Assembly (NCBI GenBank): GCA_027625915.1
Contig: JANTQA010000023.1
Coordinates: 21,266,001-21,330,000 of the forward strand
Reading direction: 5' to 3'
DNA length: 64,000 nucleotides
Source of the DNA: Anaeramoeba flamelloides
Taxonomy: Eukaryota; Metamonada; Anaeramoebidae
Of the stretch, positions 1 to 11,149 are shown piece by piece (within the stretch, counting starts at the first letter, position 1; the number at the start of each line of letters is the position of its first letter). Position numbers and translations under genes: made by a program. The notes beneath the pieces are model-generated. The model was not told where the DNA came from and made no database searches. It saw only the letters and a list, made by a program, of their open reading frames with translations.

Positions 1-2932
1 CGGTACATATTTTGGTGGGAAATTGTATGTAAACCATGGATGTTTTTTAATTTCTTGAATGGTGATCCTTTTTTTGGGATCCACAATTAACATTTTTTGA
101 ATTAAATCTTTTTCATTTTCCTGAAGAAATTCAGGGAATTCAAATTTTCCCTGTGTAATTACTAATAATAATGTTTGATATTCGTCTTCATCAAAGGGTA
201 AACATCCACATAGAATTGCATATAATATAACACCACATGCCCAAATATCAGACTTTTTGCCGTCGTACCCTTTCCGCTATTAGCAATGAATAAATATTTT
301 TAAAAAATATTTGATTAGGTTTCAAAGATTAAAAATTAAATTATTAATATTGATATTGTCAAATTTTTAACATTTAGGCTATTTGATCACAGTTTTAGAT
401 AAGTTTCATAAATATAAATCACATAACTTTTTATTTAACTTTAGAATCACCTCATTCATTATTAAAGATCTTTATAGGATTTTTTAAATTTATCAAAAAA
501 TATTTGCTTCATCAATTGTTTTTGATCAGTTTGAAAATTCATCCTTTAGGATTTAATCTCTATTAAATTTTTTGACCTAAATTTAATAGAGATTGTGAAA
601 ATTTTTTGCCAATTACTTAAACCCCAATTCAAAATTTTTAACACACCAAAATTCGATTTGTGAAAAAAAAAACTTATTTAATCAATTCAAAAAGATTTAC
701 CAAATTAGAACCATTCACTAATTGAAATGTTAACACGTGTTTATAAATTACAATACTCACAAAACAATAAATAAATAATTGTCAATACAAATAAATCATG
801 GGTGTGTTAAAAATTTTGGAGAGATCAAAACAAAAAAATACATTGGTAAATTTGTTTAAATTCTATTAGTAATATTGATCGATCAAATAGTTAGATACTA
901 CCAACTAATTTTATTTGGATTCTTCTATTTGGTACAACTTGACTTTAACCTAATATCGATGGTTGAAAAAAATTTTTGATCGAACGAAACAAATTACGTA
1001 ATTCAAACAATGAAATGAAAACAAAAACTAAAAGATGAAAAAATGATTTTCATATTTTACAAAAATCAAAATTATCTCCAATTTCAATGAAATTGTATTA
1101 TTGTGATTGTTTGGAACGTTTTAGCTGTGTGGAAAATTTTGAATTTTAGTTTAGATTTGTTAAACTCCTGTTTATTTTCAATATTAAACATATTTCTAGA
1201 TAAGGAATCCTTATTTAAAAATTGGTCAAAAAAAAAAAATAATAGAGACTAGTCCCTTAAATGAATAAAATTGAAAAATTCAAACGATTTTTTAGAATAG
1301 TAGTTCAATTTTAAAAAAAAATACGAAAGGATAACAAAATATTATTTTTTAATTATATGTTATAATAAAACAATACCTTGGAAAAAAAAAATTTTTTTTT
1401 GAGTGGAAAAATGAAAAAAACTAAGTTGATTAAATCCTATTTCCGTTCTGAATTGGTCAAATTTCTTTTTAAAATCGATTTAATCATTTCAATAAATGAA
1501 TTAATTTTTTTTTTTTTTCTTTTTGCCCAAAATATTGTGGTGTAATTGGAAAAATTTTTTTTACACTTTTTTAAAATATTTTTATTTTTTGTGTTCATAC
1601 CAATAGTTAACTTTTTAATTTTGTTATTGAAAATAAAAATATCGTTTTTATTTATTTTAAAGTCCAATATTGTTACTAAGGGTAATATTTAATAGCAAAT
1701 TATCCAATTATAGCTTCTTTCAAACAAACAATATGAGGTTATTTAAATTAATTGGAATATTTATTAATCTATTTTCCTGGTATTTATTGCAGTTCTAATT
1801 ATTTCAGTTTCCAATTAATTTATTATGTATTAAATGAAACATACACAAAGAAAAATGAATGGTATATGTTCAAACAAGCAGTAATTTTAGTAAAGTGTGA
1901 AATATTATTTTAAAAATGTATTATTGGAAGTTTAATCAAATTTAGAAAATGATTAAAGAAGACAAATCAAACTTTTTCTTAAACAATTTTTTTTCCAAGT
2001 GGTATAATGAAACTGTATTAATTCGTGTACTCATAAACGTATATATACATATTGAGTTATATCTATCTATCTCTAAATCACTATATACAGGTAAATGAAT
2101 GAATAGATTTGACTTCTGGTATTTGTAATTTTTTAAATTTTCATTAAAGATTGATTTTGTTTATATCTTGGGATATTAAATTTTACTCTTAAATACCTTT
2201 GATTTTTTTGTTTATATTATTAAATATCTATTCTTTAATAATGAAAATATTATTGAAATAGTAAATTTGTGAGTTGTCTTTTATTATTTACCTTTATTAG
2301 TTCGGGTGATACATAATGTGGAGAGCCACATGTCGTTTGAAATAATTTTTTTCTTTCGATTATCTTCGCCATTCCAAAATCCGCAATTTTTATATTATTA
2401 TTATTATCAAGAAGAAGATTTTCTGGTTTTAAATCTCGGTGGGCAATAGAAAATAGATGTAAATGTTCTACAGCATAAATGATTTGTTGGAAAAATTTTC
2501 TTGCTTCACTACTTTGAATACGAACATTTTTAACAATGTAATCAAATAATTCTCCTATTAAATATAACATCAAAATAATAATTTAAAGGGTTTTTAAATA
2601 AATTAGATAATTCAAAAATAAATTGATTTTTTTTTTTTTTTTTAGACAATAAGTTTCTATAATGGTTCTTTCTGTTTAAAATAACCTTCATTATAGAAAC
2701 TATTAGTAACAGTTAGCTGTTATTATTTATTTATTTTTTTTTTCATGTTTATTGGTGAATGTTTAATTATTATTTTTTTTTTGTAAGGGATTAAAAAAAA
2801 TAATACTAAATGAAGATGAATAAAAGTTCTGATAAAAATATTATAAATAATGATTTGTACACTTTGGCATTGTTGCAAACTAAATTTGTAGTTTCTTTAT
2901 TTGATTATAAAGAAAAACACAGGGGATTCAAC

Positions 2933-2964
<32 letters not shown>

Positions 2965-5900
2965 TACTTCATATAACTTAATATTGGAGTTGAAATGATA
3001 ATCGATTGATAAGAAAGCATAAATGTGTTTTGAATTTGTTTTTTTATAAGTTGAATAATCAAAAGTCAAAAAATATTTTTTTGCTGGAATGATAAAATTT
3101 TTAAACACCTAAATTCAAAAAAAAAAAATAGTCTAAAAATAACTATTTTTTTTTTATTTTTGTTAAAAAAATTCTTTTCGAAGAGCCCATTGTTGAATTA
3201 TATAAATTAATATGATATAACTGCTGTAATAAAAAATACGAGTTATTTCAAAAAATTGCTTTTTTTTGATTTTTATTTTAATAGATCACTAAAAAAAATA
3301 TTTGCCTTTTTTAATTGTAAAATAGTTCAACTCTTTTACAAAAGGTGAGGAATTAAAGTTTTAAAAGGTGGTTACTCAAAATATTTAAATTGTTCTTTTA
3401 AGTGGCATGGGTAATTATTTTAAAAACTTTGATTCTTCACTTTTTTTAAAGCCACTTTTGCCAAATTTGAAATTCTTGAAATAATTTTCTGTTATTTTTT
3501 GTTTTTCTGATAAATTTCTAACTTCTCTAAGGTGACACTCACAATAAATTAGATTTTAATTTTCAGTCAGTTTCTCAATTAATTTTGCATATTTGTGATT
3601 TTTTGATTTCTGAAGATTTATAAAAAGGTGAAAATCAATACTGTTGCTTAAATAATCAAGGTAAACTTGGTAAAAAGCGTGTTTTATAATATAATTCGTG
3701 CTTCTTTTTTCTTTGAAGCCTAAACTTTAAAAGACCAACAAAGCCGACAGTAAACTATAAGTAAATAATAGATTGTTTTTTAAGGATTATCTAAAAAAAG
3801 ACCATTATTGCCTTCACATGGATTAAAACATAAGTGAAATGTGTTCTTTATTTCTTGATAACCAGAAGAAAGATCAAATTTCAAAAATCTAGGAATTGGT
3901 AATTTTGATAGATCAGTTTCTTATTAGCAAACTTATTACTGAAAACCACAACCCAACCATTTTTGTTCTAACTTTCATTTTTCTGGGCTATAAATCGATT
4001 GTAAGACAATACTTCAATTAGAACGATCATGGTTGGGTTGTGTACATTAAATTTATCGAAATGCAAATTTTTCTTTGTCATTTTAAAAATAATTTAAAAT
4101 GAAAAGGGGAAAAGTTAGAAGTGATTTGTTTTTTATTTACCATTCATTTTCATTATTTGTTTTTCACAAAATGTGAAAAAGATTTTTTTAATTTTTTTTT
4201 TTTCTAATTTTTTTGATCTTACCATTGTGAAAAAAATTTGGGTCATTAAAAAAAATTGGGTCAGTCAAAAATTTGATTTCGTTTTTTAAATAGTAAATAT
4301 TAGCAAAATGGTTTTTGATCAAAGTAAAATTTTATGAACAAATCTTACATTTAAGAAAAACCAAAGTCATTATCAATAATAATTTTCAAAGACAATATTA
4401 TCTTGTTGCATTTTAACCTTATAGAATTACTGTGGAACTCTAAAAAACAAAAATTTACTTTTAATTGTAAACTTTACTAAAAATGTTGATTTTTTTTATT
4501 AGATTACATTCCAAGATCAAGTTAATCATTGTTTGGGAAGACCAAAAATTAATAAGTGTTTTAAATTAAGGTTTGTCTATGGGGATTTAAAGAATTTAAA
4601 TGGTTTCTGAAATCTTGATATTTCGGTATTTTGAAGTTTTGATTGTAAACATTAGTGGAGAACAACCTCTTTCAAAAAAACAGCTTTTTTGGAAGATTTT
4701 ATTATTCAATTTGGTTTAAAAGGATATTTAAGATTAACTGTGATAAATTTGCGTTCATTAACAATGATAAATATCTTATTAGATTAATAGATTATAAGAT
4801 TTCCTAATAAATAGTTCTCTTATTTTTAGTAAAGTTTACAATTAAAAGTAAATTTTTGTTTTTTAGAGTTCCACAGTAATTCCAAAGGGTTAAAATGCAA
4901 CAAGATAATATTGTCTTTGAAAATTATTATTGATAATGACTTTGGTTTTTATTAAATGTAAGATTTGTTCATAAAATTTTACTTTGATCAAAAACCATTT
5001 TGCTAATATTTACTATTTAAAAAAACGAAATCAAATTTTTGACTGACCCAATTTTTTTTAATGACCCAAATTTTTTTCACAATGGTTATTTGTAAAAAAA
5101 TTTTTATGTGTTCTGATCTTTTTTGTAAAAAAATTTTTTATGTGTGCTTTTCTATAAAAAAAAACATTTTTTTATTGGAAACGATGGAATTAAATATTGT
5201 CAATTTGGCTTCAAAAAGAAAAAACAATTTCTTTTTCATTTTTTTGAGGTTGCTAAAAATTAGCTGCGCTGAAAAAATGACAAAAGAATTTAAAAATTCA
5301 AAAAATGTTTTTGCCTTTGAAAAATTGCAAAAAAATTGTGGAAAATTGTGCATTTTAGGTTTCTGGTTAATTGAAAAAGATAAAGTGTCTAAAACTGTGA
5401 TGTTTTAACCCACGTTACCCCAGAAATGGCCTTTTTTTAGATAGTCCTTAAAGTTCTTCAATGAAAAAAAGATTAATTCTAAAAATGAATGATCAAATAT
5501 ACAATATTTCTCAAAAAATAGAGATAAAGCTTGAGAAAGTTGTTTTTCATCATAAAAAAATAAAAATCTCAAAAAGCATTTGATAAAATTATGAAAAAAT
5601 TTTAAACAAATTCAATTAATACTTCAAAACTTTCTCAAAATACTATTTGTTAGAAAATAAATTAAACAATATTTTCATCCAGCTTTTCAAAAAAAAGATT
5701 TTATAAATCGTGTAACCATTTAAAATTTTTACTATTCTGTCAACAAGCTTAGGTTGCTAATTTCCCCTTTTCGAATTTGGGAATTTGAAGAATTATTTTA
5801 ATTCTTTGGAGGTGTTTTTTTTAGGGAAAGGGACTGAAAATATTGAACTTTTTATTTAGCAAATGACAGTATCAAGGGGTTTACCGTCAAAATATATTTT

Positions 5901-6892
5901 ACTGTTGGTATACTATTGAACACTTAACTAGATATTGTATCAGAACAATAAGGAAAAAAAAGCACGGCTTTTATTTGAAACCTGGGTTTTGTGCTCTGAA
6001 CACGGGTAATTTGGCCCATTGTAGATTCAGATTATTTAATCAACATTCCAATAAGTTCGGTAAAATATTACTCTGTAATTTATAGGTTTGTCTATAAAAT
6101 GGGATTTCAGGATTTTTTGAATTTTTGGCTGATATTTTCAATTGATAAAAAAAAAGGGAATTTTCTGGGTTTTTTATTCGAGAGAAATCAAGTAAATTTT
6201 AATTGAAGGGAAAAATTTTTCAATTTATTAAGAAAGTCAGGTCTTTTGGGAAAACTTCAAAGTAACACTATTTCCTACTGAACAGTTTTGAAAAAATTGA
6301 TCTGTTTGGCAAACCTCAGATAAAAAAATCACATTAAGCCGAATTTTTTTTTTTTAGTTTAATTTTTTTTTTTTTTTTTGTTTTGAAAGAAACAAGTAAA
6401 AAATAAAAAAGAGATCCTTTACCTCCTGGAATGTACTCAAGAATCATAAAAAAGTAATTTTTTGTTTCATACACGTCATACAGTTTGATTAGGTTTGGGT
6501 GTTTGATTAATTTTTGAACTGCGATTTCTCTTCTTGCTCTTTCTAGGGTTTCGCTCCTGTTCTCGAATTCTTTTTTTGTCATTATTTTGACTGCATACTT
6601 TTTCCCAGTTACGTTATGGACCGCCAGTTTCACTGTTGGAAAAAGTTGTTATCGAACATTTAAAAAAGAGAATTGGGATTTGGGACATTTCTCAAATTGA
6701 TTAAAAAAAGGGGGAAACAAACCTTTTGAATAACTTCCCGAACCAATAGTTTTTACTAATTTGTTAAATGTACAAAAATTCAGAATTTGTGTAAAAAAAA
6801 TCAGAACCTGAAAACGCAAAAAAAAAAAAAAAAAACAATTGTGGAAAAAATTTTTTACTAATGTTGTAGGGGCCTATGCTCTGAAAAGACAT
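1..6892 (-). CDS. AMPK-related Ser/Thr protein kinase, BRSK/SAD-like, 3' end outside window
   Basis: Five exons read on the minus strand: 6892-6859, 6755-6723, 6632-6423, 2554-2292 and 276-1. All junctions are GT-AG and the phases agree, giving 272 codons before the window edge. The product starts [18 protein letters not shown], so the kinase domain begins almost at once. Visible hallmarks are the glycine loop (GSGSYSKV), the VAIK-type lysine in YAVKIM, the alpha-C glutamate in ARREIAV, the catalytic loop [11 protein letters not shown], the activation loop [11 protein letters not shown] in place of APE, and [10 protein letters not shown]. The order [26 protein letters not shown] is typical of the AMPK-related group, closest in my memory to BRSK/SAD. 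All catalytic residues are present, so it should be active and probably needs phosphorylation of the activation-loop Thr. Any UBA or regulatory tail lies beyond position 1. The start is supported by the perfect fit of the GPYNIIKTIG junction. Family certain; subfamily likely. Confidence 0.9.
277..2291 (-). other. kinase intron 4 (2.0 kb)
   Basis: Starts GTAAAT at 2291 and ends CTAATAG at 277; phase 0. It holds a TIR element at about 625-1146. Its flanks (about 520-620 and 1150-1280) resemble 54560-54740. Nothing else coding-like was seen. Confidence 0.85.
625..1146. mobile_element. about 520 bp TIR element, ACACACC family, copy 1
   Basis: The ends are inverted: TTCAAAATTTTTAACACACC on the left and GCTGTGTGGAAAATTTTGAA on the right. 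The inside, read on the minus strand, matches elements near 10669-11149, 35238-36324 and 38895-39416 (shared stretches such as the ATCGATCAA region and the GTAGATGGT/TAGTATC region). The sequence around 54560-54740 has the same flanks without the insert, so it acts as a paralogous empty site. No coding capacity; a MITE-like non-autonomous DNA transposon. Confidence 0.65.
4222..5085. mobile_element. PIF/Harbinger-like MITE with 263 bp terminal inverted repeats
   Basis: Left arm 4222-4484 and right arm 4822-5085 are nearly perfect inverted copies with only a handful of differences over about 263 bp. The outer ends read CCATTGTG...CACAATGG. They are flanked by a direct TTA on both sides (4219-4221 and 5086-5088), the 3-bp target duplication typical of PIF/Harbinger transposons. 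The 337 bp centre has no coding potential. High arm identity suggests a recent insertion or fold-back homogenisation. Confidence 0.8.
5643..5869. mobile_element. TA-flanked MITE, CTATTTGTT family, copy 1
   Basis: Ends CTATTTGTTAGAAAATAA and TTATTTAGCAAATGACAG are inverted and flanked by TA (5641-5642 and 5870-5871). Same family as 58953-59176 and a longer relative at about 9541-9875. Confidence 0.6.
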
Positions 6893-7892
6893 CTCAAAAA
6901 TTCTCTTCAGTGTTGTTGCAAATTAAAGGAAAAACAAAAAAAATGGAAATAATAAATCAACAAAAAATGATCACATTAAAATTTGTTACTTTTATTTTCA
7001 TATTTGCTTTTACAGCCAAACAAAAATAACAGAACAGAGACTAAAAAGTCACAAATGATTTGAGACTTTTCCAAAATTTTCAATCGAAAACAAAATAGTC
7101 CAGATTAATTCACCAGCTAAGGTATTTGAACACTTTTTTATTCAATTTGAATCACAACTATTCACAATTCCGACTCAAATATCAAAGTAAAAATTGTTTA
7201 ATTTTAACACCAAGAGGGAAAGTTCTCTTTTGTAAACAGTTAGTATTAAAAGAAATCTCCTTCAAAAATACAGTAACGATAAACAATTTTAGTTACTGTT
7301 ATTGCTCACATTTAGTTGACTTGAAAATTAAGTCACCTAGAATTCTTATTAGAATTCAAAAAAGTTGTTGTCAAGGTCTTTTCAACAAAGTTACTTAAAT
7401 ATGTGCAAATAAAATTTTCCACTTTTTTTTATGAATTTGTACTTTGTTGAAAACCCAATTTATTCTGATAATTTTTTGTCAATTCTCAAATCTGAGTTAA
7501 GTTGAGAGTTATAAGTTTCACCTATAAATTACAAATATGAAAGCCAGGTAAATAAATTGAAGAAAAACTACATTTAATTTATTCAAAAATTTATTTGTTA
7601 AAAAATAACAAAAGGGAAAGGAAAATCAAGTGAAAGTTTTTTTCCAATTTAACTTTAAAAAACTATGAAATAATTTGATTTTAATTTTACAATGCATGGG
7701 TGATAGGGGTACTTTTACTTTTATTGTTAGCTCAAAGATATTGGTTTTGAACAAAATGGTTTTTAAAATTTTGAGAAATTATTCGAAAAGATCTCTTATG
7801 ATATTTCCAGTCATTCTAAAATAAGAAATTACTTTTTTTACAAAAATGTTAGAATAAAAATTTTTTTAAAAGTTTTTGAAAATATTAAAGGG
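6893..7892. other. upstream flank of the kinase gene, no gene seen
   Basis: AT-rich sequence before the kinase start codon. A 90-codon open frame at 7126-7398 has no recognisable features and is not called. The kinase promoter must lie here but no motif can be defended. Confidence 0.5.
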
Positions 7893-8286
7893 AGTAGGGT
7901 TGCGGAAATAATCCTTATTTTTTACTCCAACCCATTACGAAAATTTGACTCATGACAAAAATATTGGATTCCTGTTGAAATAATATAAAAAAATCAATGG
8001 GATAACTGCATCACACAAATAAGAAATAGGGTTCTTTAAATAAATTTTTAAAAAGAATTATGAAAATACTGATAGATTAAAATGTTAATTTTTTGACAAA
8101 AAAAGGAGAAAAAGACCATTTTTTGAGATTTAACCCTAACATACCATTTAATCTCTTCTATTTTTTATTTTTGAGAAAATTGTTGAAACAAAAGCATTTA
8201 CTATTATTGAACAATATACATTAATTCAAGATCAAACCTCAAAGGTAAATTTGAATATATACCAAGAATATAAGTGTGCCTTATTA

Positions 8287-8483
8287 CAGCCAGTTTCTAC
8301 TTTCAAGATACAAACTTTCAAAGAAATTTAAGGAACAAAAAAGATCTCAAATTAAGGCACAAAATTTTAGATTTTTTTTTACACTTATTATTTTTTTAGA
8401 ATTTGTGTCTTGTACTTTAATTTGAGATTTTATTGGGCTTTAAATTTCTTGGAAAGTTTTTGTGTCTAAAGTACAATCAACTG
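8287..8483. mobile_element. 197 bp TA-flanked MITE, CAGTCAGTTTC family, copy 1
   Basis: Ends CAGCCAGTTTCTACTTTC and AAAGTACAATCAACTG are inverted and flanked by TA. Inside are inverted blocks around CTCAAATTAAGGCACAAA. The paralogous site near 48750 reads CTTCCTATCTTCAAATA with a single TA, an empty site that shows the TA duplication directly. Confidence 0.8.
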
Positions 8484-8530
8484 TATCTTCAAATATCCAA
8501 GTCTGAAAAAAAAAAAAAAAAAAAAAGTTC

Positions 8531-8896
8531 AACAAGGTTTTTAATTGGGAACCTTAATAGAACCTGAAAACAAAAAGTAAAATCAATGAAAAAAGGAATA
8601 AATAAATAAATAAAGACAAAATGAAGTATTGACAACAATAACAGTTTTTTTAATATTATCTTTTGGTAGGGGTTTTTCTTTGATTGATCAATTATTTAAA
8701 ATTTGTTGAAAAAATAGACTTTTTTTGAGATCTCTAAAACCACATTAACAATTTCTATTAATCAAGTATATTTAAATTGTATTTGTTGGGTTGATTGGTA
8801 ATAATATAATGGGTTATTATATGAAATTAATTGGTTTCTTCTTTTTATTGATTTTACTTTTCATTTTCAGTAAGGTTCCCAATTAAAAACCTTGTT
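8531..8896. mobile_element. 366 bp palindromic MITE, AACAAGG family
   Basis: The outer 26 bases are identical inverted copies (AACAAGGTTTTTAATTGGGA... on both ends), and weaker inverted similarity continues for about 60 bp. It is absent from the related site near 48780. A related palindrome with AATAGAACC(T/C)GAAAA lies at 19514-19901. Confidence 0.7.
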
Positions 8897-9540
8897 TCAC
8901 TTTTTTTCCTATTTCACTTTTTTTCTGAAACGGTTAATAGGCTGAGGATTTTAATATGGGTTATTTACGCCTCGGTTTTTTAGATTTTTCATTTTAGATT
9001 TTTTTCATTAAAAAATTTGAAAAAAAGGAGGAAAAAAACTTTAAAAGTATTTTTTTTTTTTTTTTTTTTTTTTTTTATTATTGCAATTTAATGGAGGAGT
9101 TTTGAATTCCTCTTATATGCTGTAATGTTTTTTTTAATTATGAAATAAGCTGAAAATTAAATATATCTTGGGTATATTTATCAAATTAAAAAAAAACGCC
9201 TTTAGGTTTTCCAAAATTTAAAAAAATTAAGAAAAATTAATGATTTTTCTCTATTCTTTTTGATTGTGTAAAACCTAGGCACTCTACAGCACCTCTGGAA
9301 TTATGATATTTGAATTTAGAATTTTTTTTTTTGATTTTTTTGTTTTAATCATGTGTATGTTTTGCTTTAAAAATCTTTTCTACTCATTTCCAAACTCTTT
9401 TTGATGTTTCAAGATTAACTTCTCACTTTTTTCATGGGATAATAAATTTAAAAATCTTCTAATAAATTTAATTTTAAAGCTTGTAAAAAAAATATTACAT
9501 CTCGAAATTTCAAAACAATAAAAAATATTATTTCTAATAT

Positions 9541-9875
9541 CTGTAGCAAAATAAAGGAAAAAACTGTCTTATTCATCATTCAGCTTTCCGAAAATTTTTT
9601 TTTAGATCATGTAACATTTCAAAATTTTAATTCTTGAAACTCAGTTTAAATTATTTTAATTTTTAAAATTGGGTCTTGGACTATTTGTTTAAATTCCTGA
9701 GAGTAAGATAGATTTTTATCTAAAGATGAATGAAATTTTTGATCTTTTTATTTTACGATTAACAGTGATTTCCTCTTTTAGAATTGGCGATTTTGATGAT
9801 TTAATATAAATCTAGTATTTGATTTTTTTGGAAAGCCTAATGAAAATTTTGAGCTTTTTATTTTTTAATTAACAG
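9541..9875. mobile_element. TA-type MITE, CTATTTGTT family, rearranged copy
   Basis: Begins with CATTCAGCTTTCCGAAAA-type sequence and ends GGAAAGCCTAATGAAAATTT...AACAG, the same ends as 58953-59176. An extra copy of the right end (about 9720-9770) makes it longer. Left boundary uncertain. Confidence 0.45.
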
Positions 9876-9905
9876 TATAATAGTTGCTGACTTTTAAAGC
9901 TATAT

Positions 9906-10098
9906 TCAGTTATAAATTTAAGGCAAAACACTTTAACTAAATTTAATATACAAAAAATATCCCAAATTAAGGCACAAAATTCATATTCTAGTAAAATAAA
10001 TTGTAAAATAAATATTACAAAATTTGTGCCTTAATTTGAGTATTTTTTTGTTTTTTAATTTTCGATGAAAGTTAGTGCCTTAAATTTGAAACTGGCTG
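9906..10098. mobile_element. TA-flanked MITE, CAGTCAGTTTC family, copy 2 (diverged)
   Basis: Right end TTTGAAACTGGCTG followed by TA matches the family. Inner blocks CCCAAATTAAGGCACAAA and TTTGTGCCTTAATTTGAG are inverted. Left end is degenerate (TTCAGTTATAAATTTAAG). Confidence 0.65.
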
Positions 10099-10668
10099 TA
10101 TTTACAATAGGTATATTATTAATTTTTAAAAGATTTAGGTCCATTTTTTTCACTTTTTAACAAGTTAAAAACACTGGCATATTTCCAAATTATTTCAAAA
10201 AAATGTTTTTTACTTTGAAGAAGAAAGAAGTCTAATTATCTGTAAAGGGGGTCTACTACAATATAATGTAAAAAAAGGAACCACAAAGCTTTGGAATGTA
10301 TCTTATTAAAAAATCTACTTAATTAAAAATAATAATAATAATAATTAAAACTTGAAAAAACATATTATATTTATTTCAAGAATAGTTTAAATCAATTTTT
10401 CTTAATTTTAATGAACAAAATACCAGGAGAAAAAAAATCAAACTTTTAAATTCAAAATTATGAAAAAATGCCTTTTTAAACCCGAAAAAATGAAACTTAT
10501 AACATAAAGAAATACCTTTTTATTTGGATATTTTTAATCAATAATTAATTATCCAAAATTAATTCTTTTAGTTGGTTTAGTAATAAATCCAAGAATTAAA
10601 AGTATAAATAAACTTTATTATTATTTCTCCGTTTTTTAAGCATTTTTAAATTAATTAAACTAAACTAT

Positions 10669-11149
10669 ATTCCAAAATTTTTGACAAGTTTTAAAGAGTT
10701 GAAAAAATAAAGATACTGTTCTTTAAATTGAATTTGGAAATAATTTTAATTTTATCAAGCTATTATTTCATTTTTTTGTGGTTACTTAATCTGTTTTGTT
10801 AAATCTGGTATTTTTTAGGATGGTTGATAGAAAGCTAGTGTTGAGTTTGTTAAATAGAGAAGGGGTATACAATTGGTAGATGTTCTCTTATCATTTGATC
10901 AATCAACAATTATTGATAAAATTTCAACAAATTTATCAATACAGATTTTTATGTTCGGCATTTTTCATTATTTTGGACACACCGATTTTTTTATATTTTT
11001 TTCTTATTTTGTGACGAAAATGATTACTAATTAAAATATTAATACTGGGTAACTTAAATGTTGTTTTATATTAGGTTTGGAAAAATATAATAAATTATTA
11101 ATTATTTTTTACCTATTTTTGATTTTGGGTGTTTCCAAATTTTTGGAAT
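10669..11149. mobile_element. about 480 bp TIR element, ACACACC family, copy 2
   Basis: Begins ATTCCAAAATTTTTGACA and ends GTTTCCAAATTTTTGGAAT. Aligns along its length with 35238-36324 without the latter's 580 bp insert. The related locus near 50015 lacks it. An open frame at 11077-11310 overlaps its edge and is not a gene. Confidence 0.6.

Larger units (their letters stand above)
2555..6422 (-). other. kinase intron 3 (3.9 kb)
   Basis: Starts GTAAAG at 6422 and ends TTTAATAG at 2555. It splits the GGELF motif in phase 1. It contains a 29-base A tract near 2932-2960, a Harbinger-like MITE (4222-5085) and a TA-flanked MITE (5643-5869). Confidence 0.9.
7893..8965. mobile_element. TGTAAATAACCC-type element interrupted by two other MITEs
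   Basis: Outer parts align with the simpler copy at 48364-48831 (shared stretches such as GAAATAGGGTTCTTTAAATA and CCAAGTCTGAAAAAA). The extra length is explained by two nested insertions, 8287-8483 and 8531-8896. Removing them leaves about 510 bp against about 470 bp in the other copy. Boundaries are approximate because the ends are degenerate. Confidence 0.6.

Noticed and set aside
7126-7398. 90-codon frame upstream of the kinase
   Set aside because: No family, no start or splice context, typical length for chance in this region.
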